Below are positions 25,608-34,075 of a stretch of 39,051 bases of DNA, in pieces. A program made the position numbers and the translations under genes. The DNA is from an uncultured Pelagibacteraceae bacterium (GTDB taxonomy: Bacteria; Pseudomonadota; Alphaproteobacteria; Pelagibacterales; Pelagibacteraceae): contig CACGBP010000002.1 in NCBI GenBank assembly GCA_902571375.1, positions 177,986 to 217,036 of the forward strand. Reading direction: 5' to 3'. The notes below the pieces were generated by a model, which did no database searches, was not told where the DNA came from, and saw nothing but the letters and a program-made list of their open reading frames with translations. Each line of letters begins with the position of its first letter. Within the stretch, counting starts at the first letter, position 1.

Positions 25608-26288
25608 CTATGAATTAAAACTATATTTTTTTTCTAAAAATTTTATTACATTGTGGATTACAAAAGTCATAAATAAATAAATACCACCAGCAACAATAAA
25701 TACTTCGATGGGTTTAAAAGTTGTAGAAATTATATATTTTGCAACACCAGTTAAATCCATTATTGTAACTGTGCTTGCAAGAGAAGTTCCTTTCATCATC
25801 AAAATAATCTCATTTCCATATGCTGGTAATGACTGTCTAATTGCTATTGGTATTTGAATTTTATAAAAAATGATCTTATTAGATATTCCTAAACTCCGAC
25901 CCGCTTCAATAATTCCAGGTTTAATTGTTTGAAAGGCTGATCTTAAAATTTCAGATGTATAAGCACCAGTATTTAATGCGAAAGCAATAATTGCACACCA
26001 ATAAGGTTCTTTTAAAATCACCCACAAAAATGTAGATCTCAAATATTCAATTTGACCTAAACCAAAATAGATAATGAATATCTGTACCAGAAGTGGAGTT
26101 CCTCTGAATACGTATGAATAACTATATGCAAATTTATTAATAAAAACATTTTTATTTAATCTTAGAATTGCAAATAAAAGACCAATGAATAATCCTACGA
26201 TTAAAGATACAGATAAAAGTTTTAAAGTTATAACAGCAGCATTTAACAACTTTGGAAAACTGTTGATCATTAATTCAAAATCCATCAA
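25608..26288 (-). CDS. Polar amino-acid ABC transporter permease (HisM-like)
   Basis: This 226-aa permease has five hydrophobic segments, the YVFRGTPLLVQIFIIYFG signature of the HisMQ/PAAT family and the ATPase-docking EAA loop (EAGRSLGISNKIIFYKI). It works with the neighbouring permease and binding protein to import a polar amino acid (arginine, lysine, histidine, ornithine or octopine-like). It overlaps the upstream permease gene by 4 bp. No ATP-binding subunit follows; the next gene is the convergent carbamoyltransferase, 6 bp away. Confidence 0.9.
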   Translation of the reverse strand: MMDFELMINSFPKLLNAAVITLKLLSVSLIVGLFIGLLFAILRLNKNVFINKFAYSYSYVFRGTPLLVQIFIIYFGLGQIEYLRSTFLWVILKEPYWCAIIAFALNTGAYTSEILRSAFQTIKPGIIEAGRSLGISNKIIFYKIQIPIAIRQSLPAYGNEIILMMKGTSLASTVTIMDLTGVAKYIISTTFKPIEVFIVAGGIYLFMTFVIHNVIKFLEKKYSFNS

Positions 26289-26977
26289 TACCCCCTACTA
26301 TACTTAACTTCTAATTTATTAATAAGTTTCATACTTAAAAAAGTCAGCAACAAATATAAAACTGCTGCAAATGAGTAAAAAAATAAAGGATCCCTTGTAG
26401 ATCCTGCTGCAATATAAGATTGTCTCATTATTTCAACTAAGCCTGTAACAGAAATTAAAGATGTATCTTTAAGTGTGATTTGCCAAACATTACTCAAATT
26501 AGGAATTGCAAGTCTCAACATTTGAGGAAGAATGATTTTATAAAACTGCTTAAATTTATTCAAACCTAAAACCTTGGCAGCTTCGAATTGACCTTTATCA
26601 ATAGATTGAATTGCTCCTCTAAAAACTTCAGTAGAATAAGCGCCAGATATAATACCAATGGCAAATGAGCCAGTTATAAATGCATTTATTTCTATGTACT
26701 CATTATAACCAAACATAGAAGCCACAAACATAATTGCTCCGCTTCCACCAAAAAAGAAAAGATAAATTACCAATAACTCAGGAACGCCTCTAACTACTGT
26801 TGTATAAATATTTGCAATTAAATTTAGAGATTTAAATTTAGATAGCTTCAATGGAGTAAAAATTGCAGCAAAACTAAAACCTATTAATATTGCTGTAATT
26901 GATACAACGATTGTCATTAGGGTAGCACGAAATAATTCATCACCCCAACCAGTATCTCCAAATGCCAGAAGTTCCAT
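26285..26977 (-). CDS. Polar amino-acid ABC transporter permease (HisQ-like)
   Basis: This 230-aa permease has YTTVVRGVPELLVIYLFFFGG and an EAA loop EAAKVLGLNKFKQFYKI, typical of the HisQ/ArtQ partner. It forms the heterodimeric channel with the downstream HisM-like permease. The start ATG at 26977 follows a very stable 11-bp hairpin by 6 nt and has no Shine-Dalgarno sequence, so translation initiation may be weak. Confidence 0.9.
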   Translation of the reverse strand: MELLAFGDTGWGDELFRATLMTIVVSITAILIGFSFAAIFTPLKLSKFKSLNLIANIYTTVVRGVPELLVIYLFFFGGSGAIMFVASMFGYNEYIEINAFITGSFAIGIISGAYSTEVFRGAIQSIDKGQFEAAKVLGLNKFKQFYKIILPQMLRLAIPNLSNVWQITLKDTSLISVTGLVEIMRQSYIAAGSTRDPLFFYSFAAVLYLLLTFLSMKLINKLEVKYSRGY

Positions 26978-26983
26978 AGATAA

Positions 26984-27008
26984 TGGCGACTATACATTAT
27001 AGTCGCCA
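26984..27008 (-). promoter_or_regulatory. Intercistronic stem-loop between binding protein and permease
   Basis: TGGCGACTATA (26984-26994) and TATAGTCGCCA (26998-27008) are exact inverted repeats with a 3-nt loop. It lies after the binding-protein stop and 6 nt before the permease ATG, with no T-tract on the transcribed strand. This is the expected form of an mRNA-stabilising hairpin for the upstream gene that also hinders initiation of the downstream one. Confidence 0.65.
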
Positions 27009-27022
27009 AATCTAAAATTTAA

Positions 27023-27850
27023 TTACATAGAAGCGTCGAAACCGAACCACTTAGTAGCAATTCTACTAATGTCTCCGTTTTTTCTCGCTTTATTAATTGC
27101 GGCGTTAAACTTTTTCAAAAGTTCAGTATCATCTTTTCTAATACCAACTCCAACACCGTTTCCAAATGCACCACCTGAAAAAGTTGGTCCAGTTAAAACA
27201 ACTGGTTTACCAGATTTTTCTGCGTAATCACTAAATGCTACTGCAGCAGCTAATGCAGCATCACATCTTCCTGATGCTAAATCTAGGTTAACTTCATCTT
27301 GTGTTTTGTAAGTTCTTACATTTACTTTTCCAACATCACCTGAGTCTAAAAAGTTTTGGTGAATTGTAGCAGTTTGAACACAAACAGTTTTACCTGCTAA
27401 AGCTGCTGTAAGAGTTTTTAATGCTTTTTTTGCAGCTGCATTAGGTTTCGTTAAATTAATTCCAGCTGGAGTATCTAAACCTTCAAGACTAGAACCTTTC
27501 ATAACTGCTAAAGATGCAACTTCATCCGCATAACCTTGAGAAAAGCTTATAGCTTTTTGTCTTTCTGCAGTAATTGACATTCCTGCCATTATTGCATCAA
27601 ATTTTCTCATAATTAATGCTGGTATCATTCCATCCCAGTCTTGCTCAACAATTGTACATTGCTGTCCAATATATCTACAAAGAGTATATGCTAGCTCTAC
27701 TTCAAATCCGATTAATTTACCAGACTCATCTTTTGAGTTCCACGGAGGGTAAGCCCCTTCCGTTCCTATTCTTATTTTTTCAGCATTTACATTTCCTATA
27801 ATTAACAAAGAAAATAAAACTGAAAAAATAGTTTTCTTGAATATATTCAT
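27023..27850 (-). CDS. Polar amino-acid ABC transporter periplasmic binding protein
   Basis: This protein of about 275 aa is of the HisJ/ArgT (PAAT) family. The signal peptide ends near NVNA-EK. IGTEGAYPPWNSKDESGKL with FEVELA is the ligand-pocket start, followed by DGMIPALIMRKFDAIMAGMSIT; the C-terminal GVGIRKDDTELL is also typical. Of two adjacent ATG codons (27853 and 27850), the second is better spaced from the AGGAG Shine-Dalgarno sequence. The likely ligand is a basic or polar amino acid. It is the first gene of the transporter operon. Confidence 0.92.
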   Translation of the reverse strand: MNIFKKTIFSVLFSLLIIGNVNAEKIRIGTEGAYPPWNSKDESGKLIGFEVELAYTLCRYIGQQCTIVEQDWDGMIPALIMRKFDAIMAGMSITAERQKAISFSQGYADEVASLAVMKGSSLEGLDTPAGINLTKPNAAAKKALKTLTAALAGKTVCVQTATIHQNFLDSGDVGKVNVRTYKTQDEVNLDLASGRCDAALAAAVAFSDYAEKSGKPVVLTGPTFSGGAFGNGVGVGIRKDDTELLKKFNAAINKARKNGDISRIATKWFGFDASM

Positions 27851-27911
27851 CATTCTCTCCTTTAATAAAAAAAATAGTATTTCACAAATTAGAGATTTTA
27901 AAAAGAAAAAA

Positions 27912-28952
27912 TTAATGATTTATTGATGATGAGAAATTCCAAGAACAGTCAAAACTAGGCACATAAACCCTTGATAATTTAGTGTTTCCAAAATGATGAT
28001 GAAATACATTAAGCCAATTTTCAACTTGATGGGGTTTTTTATCCTGGCTACCTACTTGTGCAGTGATTACTCCTTTTGGTTTTAAAATTCTAACAAGCGA
28101 GTCCATATTTTTTGCTGCTAAATCAATACAAAACTGATCATCGTTTAAATCAACAAATATATGATCGTACGTATCTTCTTTTATAGATTTAATACTTTTA
28201 AATGCATCTCCCCATACACATTTCACCGAATTTTTTTCAGTAGCTTTTTTACCAATGTCTCCTAAATGTTTGCTGCAAACTTCTACTACCTCAGGGTCTA
28301 GCTCAAACCAATCTATAAAATTAAACTTCTTTGAAATACATTCTCTAGCTACTCCACCATCACCACCACCTATAATAGCTGCCCTTTCATTAGATTTATT
28401 TAATTTCAATCCTGCTCCAACGAAAGTCGAGCTATATAAGTGCTCATCTGTAGAAGCTACCTGAATTTCACCATCAATAAACAATGACTTACCAAATTGT
28501 TCTAAATCTAAAATTTCAATATGTTGACCAACTTTAGATTTAAAATCTTCCAAAACATCATTAACAACGTATGATTTTTGCAATCCTGGTGAACTGTAAA
28601 TATCGTGGTAAAGAGATCTTGTATCTCTGTTAAATTCTTTTTTAACTATTCTCTCATGTTTAAATTCTTTTTTAACAATATCTATCGCAACTGAGGGACT
28701 TATTTTACCACAAGTGAAAAAATCAAAGCTTATGATTCCTTTTTCAGGAAAAGTATGGAAGCTAATGTGGCTCTCAGCTAACAGCGCTAATATGGTAAAA
28801 CCTTGAGGTTCAAATTTATACTTAGATATATTAAGAATTGTTACTTTTGCTGCTTCTGCAATCTCTTTAATTACTCTTTCATAGACAGAGGGATCATATT
28901 CTTTATCTGTCCCAATAATATCTAAAGTGATGTGCTCCCCAACTTTTATCAT
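27912..28952 (-). CDS. speDE: S-adenosylmethionine decarboxylase-spermidine synthase fusion (SpeD-SpeE)
   Basis: This is one 346-aa chain with two enzymes. Residues 1-about 120 form a class 1b AdoMet decarboxylase: self-cleavage at Glu60-Ser61 (LLAESHISFHTFPE) to give the pyruvoyl cofactor, with His66 and Cys80 also in place. Residues about 125-346 form an aminopropyltransferase: DEHLYSSTF (168-176), GGGDGGVARE (194-203) for decarboxylated AdoMet, and GDAFKSI. The acceptor-side motif reads FVDLNDDQ instead of the usual D-(S/T)-x-D-P, so amine specificity may differ from putrescine. Such fusions are known in several bacteria, including Pelagibacter. It yields the MTA handled by the genes upstream on the same strand. 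Confidence 0.93.
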   Translation of the reverse strand: MIKVGEHITLDIIGTDKEYDPSVYERVIKEIAEAAKVTILNISKYKFEPQGFTILALLAESHISFHTFPEKGIISFDFFTCGKISPSVAIDIVKKEFKHERIVKKEFNRDTRSLYHDIYSSPGLQKSYVVNDVLEDFKSKVGQHIEILDLEQFGKSLFIDGEIQVASTDEHLYSSTFVGAGLKLNKSNERAAIIGGGDGGVARECISKKFNFIDWFELDPEVVEVCSKHLGDIGKKATEKNSVKCVWGDAFKSIKSIKEDTYDHIFVDLNDDQFCIDLAAKNMDSLVRILKPKGVITAQVGSQDKKPHQVENWLNVFHHHFGNTKLSRVYVPSFDCSWNFSSSINH

Positions 28953-28957
28953 AAAAA

Positions 28958-29623
28958 TTATCCACTTTTATAATTTTTAACTTTTTCCAAAATTTTTTTC
29001 ATTTCTGCAAATGAAAGATTCTTTGGCTGTCCCATCTTTAAAGCAATAACATATTGATGGCAAATATTTTCTACCTCTTGTGCAAGTTCAAATGCTTTAG
29101 GTAAATTTTCTCCAAATGCAACCTGACCGTGGTTAGACATCAAACATGCCTTTCTATCTTTTAACGCTTTAACAATATTCATTGAAAGTTCATGTGTTCC
29201 AAAGGTTGCATATTTGGCACATTTTATATCTTCGCCTCCTGCTAGAGCAATCATGTAATGAAATGGTGGTATGGACTTACCGTGTGTCGAAACTGCTGAA
29301 GCATTAGGTGAATGAGCATGAACAATTGCTTTTGCTTCCCATTTGTTTTTATATATATCTTGATGAAATCTCCATTCTGATGAAGGATTTTTGCCTGAAT
29401 TAAACCAAGATAAAAAGTCTTTTTCTTCAGTTAAAGATAAGAAAACAATATCTTCTGCTTTTAATGATTCGTATTTCTTCCCTGAGGGAGTGATAAAAAA
29501 ACCTTCAATTCCATCCTCAACACCTCTTACTGAAATATTTCCTGATCTTAAAGGGGATAAATTAGTGGTATTAAGTTTAATTGAATATTCAATTACCTCT
29601 TCTCTCTCTTTTAAATTTTTCAT
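28958..29623 (-). CDS. Class II aldolase, FucA-like (candidate 5-methylthioribulose-1-phosphate aldolase)
   Basis: This 221-aa zinc aldolase is of the AraD/FucA family. Glu83 (SSEWRFH) is the catalytic acid; His102 and His104 (VHAHS) and His165 (SNHG) are zinc ligands; Tyr123 (FHYMIALAGG) matches the FucA catalytic Tyr; and KYATFGTHELS also follows FucA closely. MtnB dehydratases share the fold, but these blocks look like FucA-type aldolases. Overlapping mtnA by 4 bp and next to speDE and mtnP, the natural substrate is inferred to be methylthioribulose-1-phosphate, cleaved to DHAP and a methylthio-aldehyde. Dehydratase activity (MtnB) remains possible. Confidence 0.8.
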   Translation of the reverse strand: MKNLKEREEVIEYSIKLNTTNLSPLRSGNISVRGVEDGIEGFFITPSGKKYESLKAEDIVFLSLTEEKDFLSWFNSGKNPSSEWRFHQDIYKNKWEAKAIVHAHSPNASAVSTHGKSIPPFHYMIALAGGEDIKCAKYATFGTHELSMNIVKALKDRKACLMSNHGQVAFGENLPKAFELAQEVENICHQYVIALKMGQPKNLSFAEMKKILEKVKNYKSG

Positions 29624-30690
29624 TTAAATAAATTTTTTAATCCATCTTGTGATGCTTCACAAACACCCTTTTCAGTAATTAAACCTGTTACATATTTTGC
29701 AGGTGTTACATCAAACGCTAAATTCATTGCTGTACTTTTTTTCGGATAAATTTGTATCTTCTTAATATTCCCTTTTTCATCACAACCTTCTATATAAGAT
29801 AACTCCTCAGAATTTCTTTCCTCTATTGGAATATCCTCATGGTTTTTAATATCCCAATCTATTGTTGAGCTTGGTAGAGCTACATAAAATGGAATATTAT
29901 TATCATGTGCTGCAAGAGCTTTTAAATATGTTCCAACTTTATTGCAAACATCTCCATTAGCTAAAGTTCTATCTGTGCCTACAATACACATATCAACCTC
30001 TCCTCTTTGCATTAAAATTCCACCAGTATTATCTGCAATAATTGTGTTTTTAATTCCTTCTTCATTTAATTCATATGAAGTTAAGTTAGCTCCCTGATTT
30101 CTTGGTCTTGTTTCATCAGCCCAAACATGAACTGGAATTCCTTTTTTGTGTGCGTGGTAAATAGGAGACGTTGCTGTTCCCCAATTAATTGTTGCAAGCC
30201 AACCTGCATTACAATGAGTTAAGATATTTACTGTATCTTTTTTTTTATTATAAATTTCTTCAATAATTTTTAGACCATTTAACCCTATATTTTCACAAAA
30301 TTTTATATCCTCTTCACAAATTTCTTTTACTTCACGCTTAGCTAATTCTAAAATTTTATCACTATTAACACCTGATAATTTACTCATCATTCTATCAACA
30401 GCCCATTTTAAATTTATTGCTGTTGGTCTAGAGCTAATTAAATTTTCTGCTGATTTTTTTAAAAAAGATTGTTCATTATTTTCAATAATCGCTAAAACTA
30501 ACCCATAAGCTGCTGTAGCTCCTATTAAGGGTGCTCCTCTTACTTCCATTATTTTGATTGCATTTATTGCATCATCTACTGTTTTAAGATCTTTAATTAC
30601 GAACTGATGTGGAAGTTTTGTTTGATCAATAATTTTTACAACATCATTTTCAAACCAAATAGTACGATATTCTTTACCCTCTATTCTCAT
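29620..30690 (-). CDS. mtnA: Methylthioribose-1-phosphate isomerase
   Basis: This 356-aa protein of the eIF2B-like family converts 5-methylthioribose-1-phosphate to methylthioribulose-1-phosphate. EVRGAPLIGATAAYGL is the family start, Cys160 lies in LTHCNAGWLA and Asp240 in VGTDRTLANGD; both catalytic residues are at the positions known for bacterial MtnA. Four-bp overlaps with both the aldolase gene and mtnP show tight coupling in one operon. Confidence 0.95.
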   Translation of the reverse strand: MRIEGKEYRTIWFENDVVKIIDQTKLPHQFVIKDLKTVDDAINAIKIMEVRGAPLIGATAAYGLVLAIIENNEQSFLKKSAENLISSRPTAINLKWAVDRMMSKLSGVNSDKILELAKREVKEICEEDIKFCENIGLNGLKIIEEIYNKKKDTVNILTHCNAGWLATINWGTATSPIYHAHKKGIPVHVWADETRPRNQGANLTSYELNEEGIKNTIIADNTGGILMQRGEVDMCIVGTDRTLANGDVCNKVGTYLKALAAHDNNIPFYVALPSSTIDWDIKNHEDIPIEERNSEELSYIEGCDEKGNIKKIQIYPKKSTAMNLAFDVTPAKYVTGLITEKGVCEASQDGLKNLFK

Positions 30691-31559
30691 TTATTTAAAA
30701 CTCTACCAGCAATAGTTTTAAGTTTATCAATAGTTTTTTTTGTTCTTTTTTCAGGCGCAGTAATGATTGCTACATCTAAACAATTATTTGTAGGATCTTT
30801 AGGATCAATATGATTTTCAAAGTTTTCTATTAAATTTTTAATCATTTTTTTTGCTTTAGCTGCATTTCCTGAAAGAACTTTTATTACTTGTTGTACATCA
30901 ACGTTTTCATGATCTGGATGCCAACAATCATAATCGGTCACCATAGAAACCGATGCATATCTAATTTCTGCTTCTCTTGCTAATTTGGCTTCAGGCATAT
31001 TCGTCATTCCTATAACGTCGGCTTTCCAAGATCTATATAAATTGGACTCAGCTAATGTTGAAAATTGAGGTCCCTCCATCACGACATAAGTACCCCCTCT
31101 TTGATATTCTATCTTTTCTTTTTTAATTGCATCCTCACAGGCATTCATCAATGCATCTGAAGTTGGATGAGCCATTGAAACATGCGCAACAATCTCATCA
31201 TCAAAAAATGTTTTATTTCTTGCAAAAGTACGATCTATAAATTGATCAACTATAACAAATTTTCCAGGTGGCAAATCCTCCTTTAAAGAACCAACTGCTG
31301 AAACCGACACAATGTCTGTTACACCAAGCTGTTTCAAAGCATCAATATTAGCTCTAAAGTTAATTTTTGAAGGTGATATAAAATGACCTCTTCCATGACG
31401 AGGTAAAAAATATACTTCTTTATTCTGATAATTTGTTTTTAATATTTGATCAGAGGGATTTCCCCATGGGGTGCTAATATCTAATAATTCTCTATTTTTA
31501 AACTCTTCAACATCATAAAGTCCGCTACCACCAATTACAGCTAATTTATTTATTGTCAT
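30687..31559 (-). CDS. mtnP: Methylthioadenosine phosphorylase
   Basis: This 290-aa enzyme cleaves 5'-methylthioadenosine with phosphate into adenine and methylthioribose-1-phosphate. GGSGLYD (10-16) starts the phosphate-binding region and PRHGRGHFISPSKINFRANI is the family signature. MEGPQFSTLAES and IGMTNMPEAKLAREAE mark the MTAP-type base and ribose pocket; Asp residues in TDYDCW fit adenine specificity. It is first gene of the mtnP-mtnA-aldolase-speDE group, divergent from apt, which uses the adenine it releases. Confidence 0.95.
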   Translation of the reverse strand: MTINKLAVIGGSGLYDVEEFKNRELLDISTPWGNPSDQILKTNYQNKEVYFLPRHGRGHFISPSKINFRANIDALKQLGVTDIVSVSAVGSLKEDLPPGKFVIVDQFIDRTFARNKTFFDDEIVAHVSMAHPTSDALMNACEDAIKKEKIEYQRGGTYVVMEGPQFSTLAESNLYRSWKADVIGMTNMPEAKLAREAEIRYASVSMVTDYDCWHPDHENVDVQQVIKVLSGNAAKAKKMIKNLIENFENHIDPKDPTNNCLDVAIITAPEKRTKKTIDKLKTIAGRVLNK

Positions 31560-31600
31560 GTTTAAAAATTAATTTATTTATACTTTTATAAATAACTATT

Positions 31601-32128
31601 ATGAATTTAAAAGATTTTATTAGATCTATTCCAGATTATCCAAAAAAAGGGATTTTATTCAGAGATATTACTACCTTAATTAAAGACGAAAAGGCATTTT
31701 CAGAAACAATCAATCAGATAGTTGAAAAATCAAAAAAATTTCAATTTGATAAAATTGCTGCTATCGAATCTAGAGGATTTGTTTTTGCATCTGCAGTGTC
31801 TTATATTCTTAATAAGCCTTTTATAATGTTAAGAAAAAAAAATAAACTACCAGCAGATGTCCATTCAGTTGATTTTGAGCTTGAATATGGAACAGCCACA
31901 ATAGAAGTACATAAAGACTCAATTAATAAAAACGATAAAGTTTTGATTATTGATGATTTAATTGCAACTGGTGGTACTGCAGAGGCTGCCAGTAAGCTTA
32001 TTGAAATATCTGAAGGTAAGGTAGCTGCATTTATTTTTGTTATAAATTTATTTGATTTAGGTGGATGCGATAAATTAATTAAGAAAAATTATAGTGTTGA
32101 AAATTTAATTGAGTTTCCAGGACACTAA
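31601..32128 (+). CDS. apt: Adenine phosphoribosyltransferase
   Basis: This 175-aa type I phosphoribosyltransferase makes AMP from adenine and PRPP. The IPDYPKKGILFRDITTL N-terminus and the IESRGFVFA loop are diagnostic of Apt; the PRPP loop is VLIIDDLIATGGTAEA (114-129). The divergent placement 41 bp from mtnP suggests shared control of MTA breakdown and adenine recovery. Its stop overlaps the convergent GT2 gene by 4 bp. Confidence 0.96.
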   Translation: MNLKDFIRSIPDYPKKGILFRDITTLIKDEKAFSETINQIVEKSKKFQFDKIAAIESRGFVFASAVSYILNKPFIMLRKKNKLPADVHSVDFELEYGTATIEVHKDSINKNDKVLIIDDLIATGGTAEAASKLIEISEGKVAAFIFVINLFDLGGCDKLIKKNYSVENLIEFPGH

Positions 32129-33006
32129 TCATTTACTTTTGGTCTATAGCTGGAAGATTTTCCAAAAAGTGCATTCATAAAACCCTTTGATCTATTTAAA
32201 TAAATATTTTTTCTCTTATCATTTAAGATTGAATAAAATATAAATTTTAAAGATGAAGAAATAAAATTTGGCAATCCATTAAGTAAAGCAAAGATATAAC
32301 CGTAATGTTTTTTATTAAAATAAAATTTTGACCACATCCAATGCCAATTTCTTGATAATTCAATTTCAATTTTATATAAATCATTTACTGATTGGCCGCC
32401 AAGATGCTTGATTTTAGATTTTGGGATAACATAAATATTTTCATTTTTATCATTTAATCTTTTGCAAAGATCATCATTTTCTAGATACATAAAAAAATTC
32501 TCGTCAAAATAATTAAAATTATCAATTTTATTTAATCTTTTCAAATTAATCAGCATTGAATATCCATCAACACTTTTGACCTTAAGTGGTTCTTTTAAGT
32601 CAACATTTTTTTTTGAACTATCTATCAATTTATAATTTGGGTAATCTTTATTAACTTCAATAGGAGAAATTATTCCAAAAGAATCTAACTTTTGAGACTC
32701 TTCTATTAAGCTATCAATAGTATTTGGCTCCAAAATAACATCTGGATTTAAAATAAAAGCAAAGTCTGTTTTGATATTTTTAATACCTAGATTATTTCCT
32801 GCTCCCATACCAGAGTTTTTTTCTGACAAAATACATGATACATTTTTATATTTATTTTCTATATTTTCTTTAAATTCTTTACTATTTGAATTATCTATTA
32901 TTAAAACTTTAATATCACTACCTATTGATTGAATACAATTGTGAATAACATTATCACTTTTGAAACTAACAATTATTACAGTTAAATTTTGCCTAGATAT
33001 TGACAT
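32125..33006 (-). CDS. Glycosyltransferase family 2 (rhamnosyltransferase-like)
   Basis: This 293-aa inverting GT-A enzyme starts LTVIIVSFKSD, carries KNSGMGAGNNLGI for nucleotide-sugar binding and the metal-binding FILNPDVIL motif, then FMYLENDDLCKRL with the catalytic acidic pair. The W-H-W-M-W segment and hydrophobic C-terminal part (FALLNGLPNFISSSLKFIF) resemble the WbbL-like group of rhamnosyltransferases. It adjoins dTDP-sugar genes rfbB and rfbA (divergent), so a dTDP-6-deoxyhexose donor is plausible but inferred. Confidence 0.88.
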   Translation of the reverse strand: MSISRQNLTVIIVSFKSDNVIHNCIQSIGSDIKVLIIDNSNSKEFKENIENKYKNVSCILSEKNSGMGAGNNLGIKNIKTDFAFILNPDVILEPNTIDSLIEESQKLDSFGIISPIEVNKDYPNYKLIDSSKKNVDLKEPLKVKSVDGYSMLINLKRLNKIDNFNYFDENFFMYLENDDLCKRLNDKNENIYVIPKSKIKHLGGQSVNDLYKIEIELSRNWHWMWSKFYFNKKHYGYIFALLNGLPNFISSSLKFIFYSILNDKRKNIYLNRSKGFMNALFGKSSSYRPKVND

Positions 33007-33061
33007 ATGATAAGTATATTCAACTATACTAATAGTTTTTACAAATGTAAAAAAATAAATT

Positions 33062-34075
33062 ATGAAAAAAATAATTGTTACCGGTGGTCTCGGATTTATT
33101 GGCAGTAACTTAATTGAGACACTTCTTAAAAAAAATTACCATGTTTTAAATTTAGATAAAGTTACATATTCCTCAAATTTCTATAACACTAAAGAATTTA
33201 GATGGTCTAAAAAATATAAATTTTTAAAATGTGATATTGGAGATAAAAAATTAAAAAAAATCCTATTTAGATATAAACCAAAGGGAATTTTCAATCTAGC
33301 TGCAGAAACTCATGTTGATAGATCAATTGATGGTCCAAAAAACTTTATCCAAAGTAATATTGTAGGTACTTTTAATTTATTAGAATGTTTTAAAGAGTAT
33401 TCTAAAAAATATAAATCAAAATTAGTACACATATCAACTGATGAAGTTTATGGGGACATTTTATCTGGAAGAACATCCGAGAGTTATCCCTATAAACCAA
33501 GCTCACCTTATGCGGCAAGTAAAGCTGCTTCAGATCATTTGGTTTATTCATATGTAAGGACTTATAATTTGCCAGCAATAATCACTAATTGTTCAAATAA
33601 CTATGGACCTAAACAACACCCAGAAAAATTAATACCAAAAATGATTTATAATTTGATGAATAATAGACCTCTTCCAATTTATGGTAAGGGAAAAAATTCA
33701 AGAGAGTGGATTTATGTAAAAGATCATTGTGAAGCATTAATAAAAATTTATTTAAAAGGTAAAATTGGTAATTTTTATAATATTGGTTCAAATAAAAACC
33801 TTAACAATATCCAAGTAACAAAATCACTTTTAAATATTTCAAAAGATAAAATTAAATTAGGAAAAAAAGTTAAAATATTATTTGTAAAAGATCGTCCAGG
33901 CCATGACATGCGATATGCTTTAAATAGCAATAAAATTAAAAATGAATTAGGATGGAAGCCAAAAACAAATTTTGGACAAGGAATTAGATATACTTTCAAT
34001 TGGTATCATGAAAACAAAGCTTATTATAAATCTTTATCAAAGAAAGATATTTTAAAAAGATTAGGCAAAAAATGA
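33062..34075 (+). CDS. rfbB: dTDP-glucose 4,6-dehydratase
   Basis: This 337-aa extended SDR has the NAD loop GGLGFIGSNLIE (8-19), AAETHVDRSIDGP (80-92) specific to dTDP-glucose dehydratases, the catalytic STDEVYGD with Thr126-Asp127-Glu128, and Tyr150/Lys154 in YAASKAASDH. It makes dTDP-4-keto-6-deoxyglucose for surface sugars. It overlaps rfbA by 4 bp. Confidence 0.95.
   Translation: MKKIIVTGGLGFIGSNLIETLLKKNYHVLNLDKVTYSSNFYNTKEFRWSKKYKFLKCDIGDKKLKKILFRYKPKGIFNLAAETHVDRSIDGPKNFIQSNIVGTFNLLECFKEYSKKYKSKLVHISTDEVYGDILSGRTSESYPYKPSSPYAASKAASDHLVYSYVRTYNLPAIITNCSNNYGPKQHPEKLIPKMIYNLMNNRPLPIYGKGKNSREWIYVKDHCEALIKIYLKGKIGNFYNIGSNKNLNNIQVTKSLLNISKDKIKLGKKVKILFVKDRPGHDMRYALNSNKIKNELGWKPKTNFGQGIRYTFNWYHENKAYYKSLSKKDILKRLGKK

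Noticed and set aside
28958..29623. Annotation as MtnB (methylthioribulose-1-phosphate dehydratase).
   Set aside because: The conserved blocks around SSEWRFH, FHYMIALAGG and KYATFGT follow FucA-type aldolases; MtnB kept only as an alternative.
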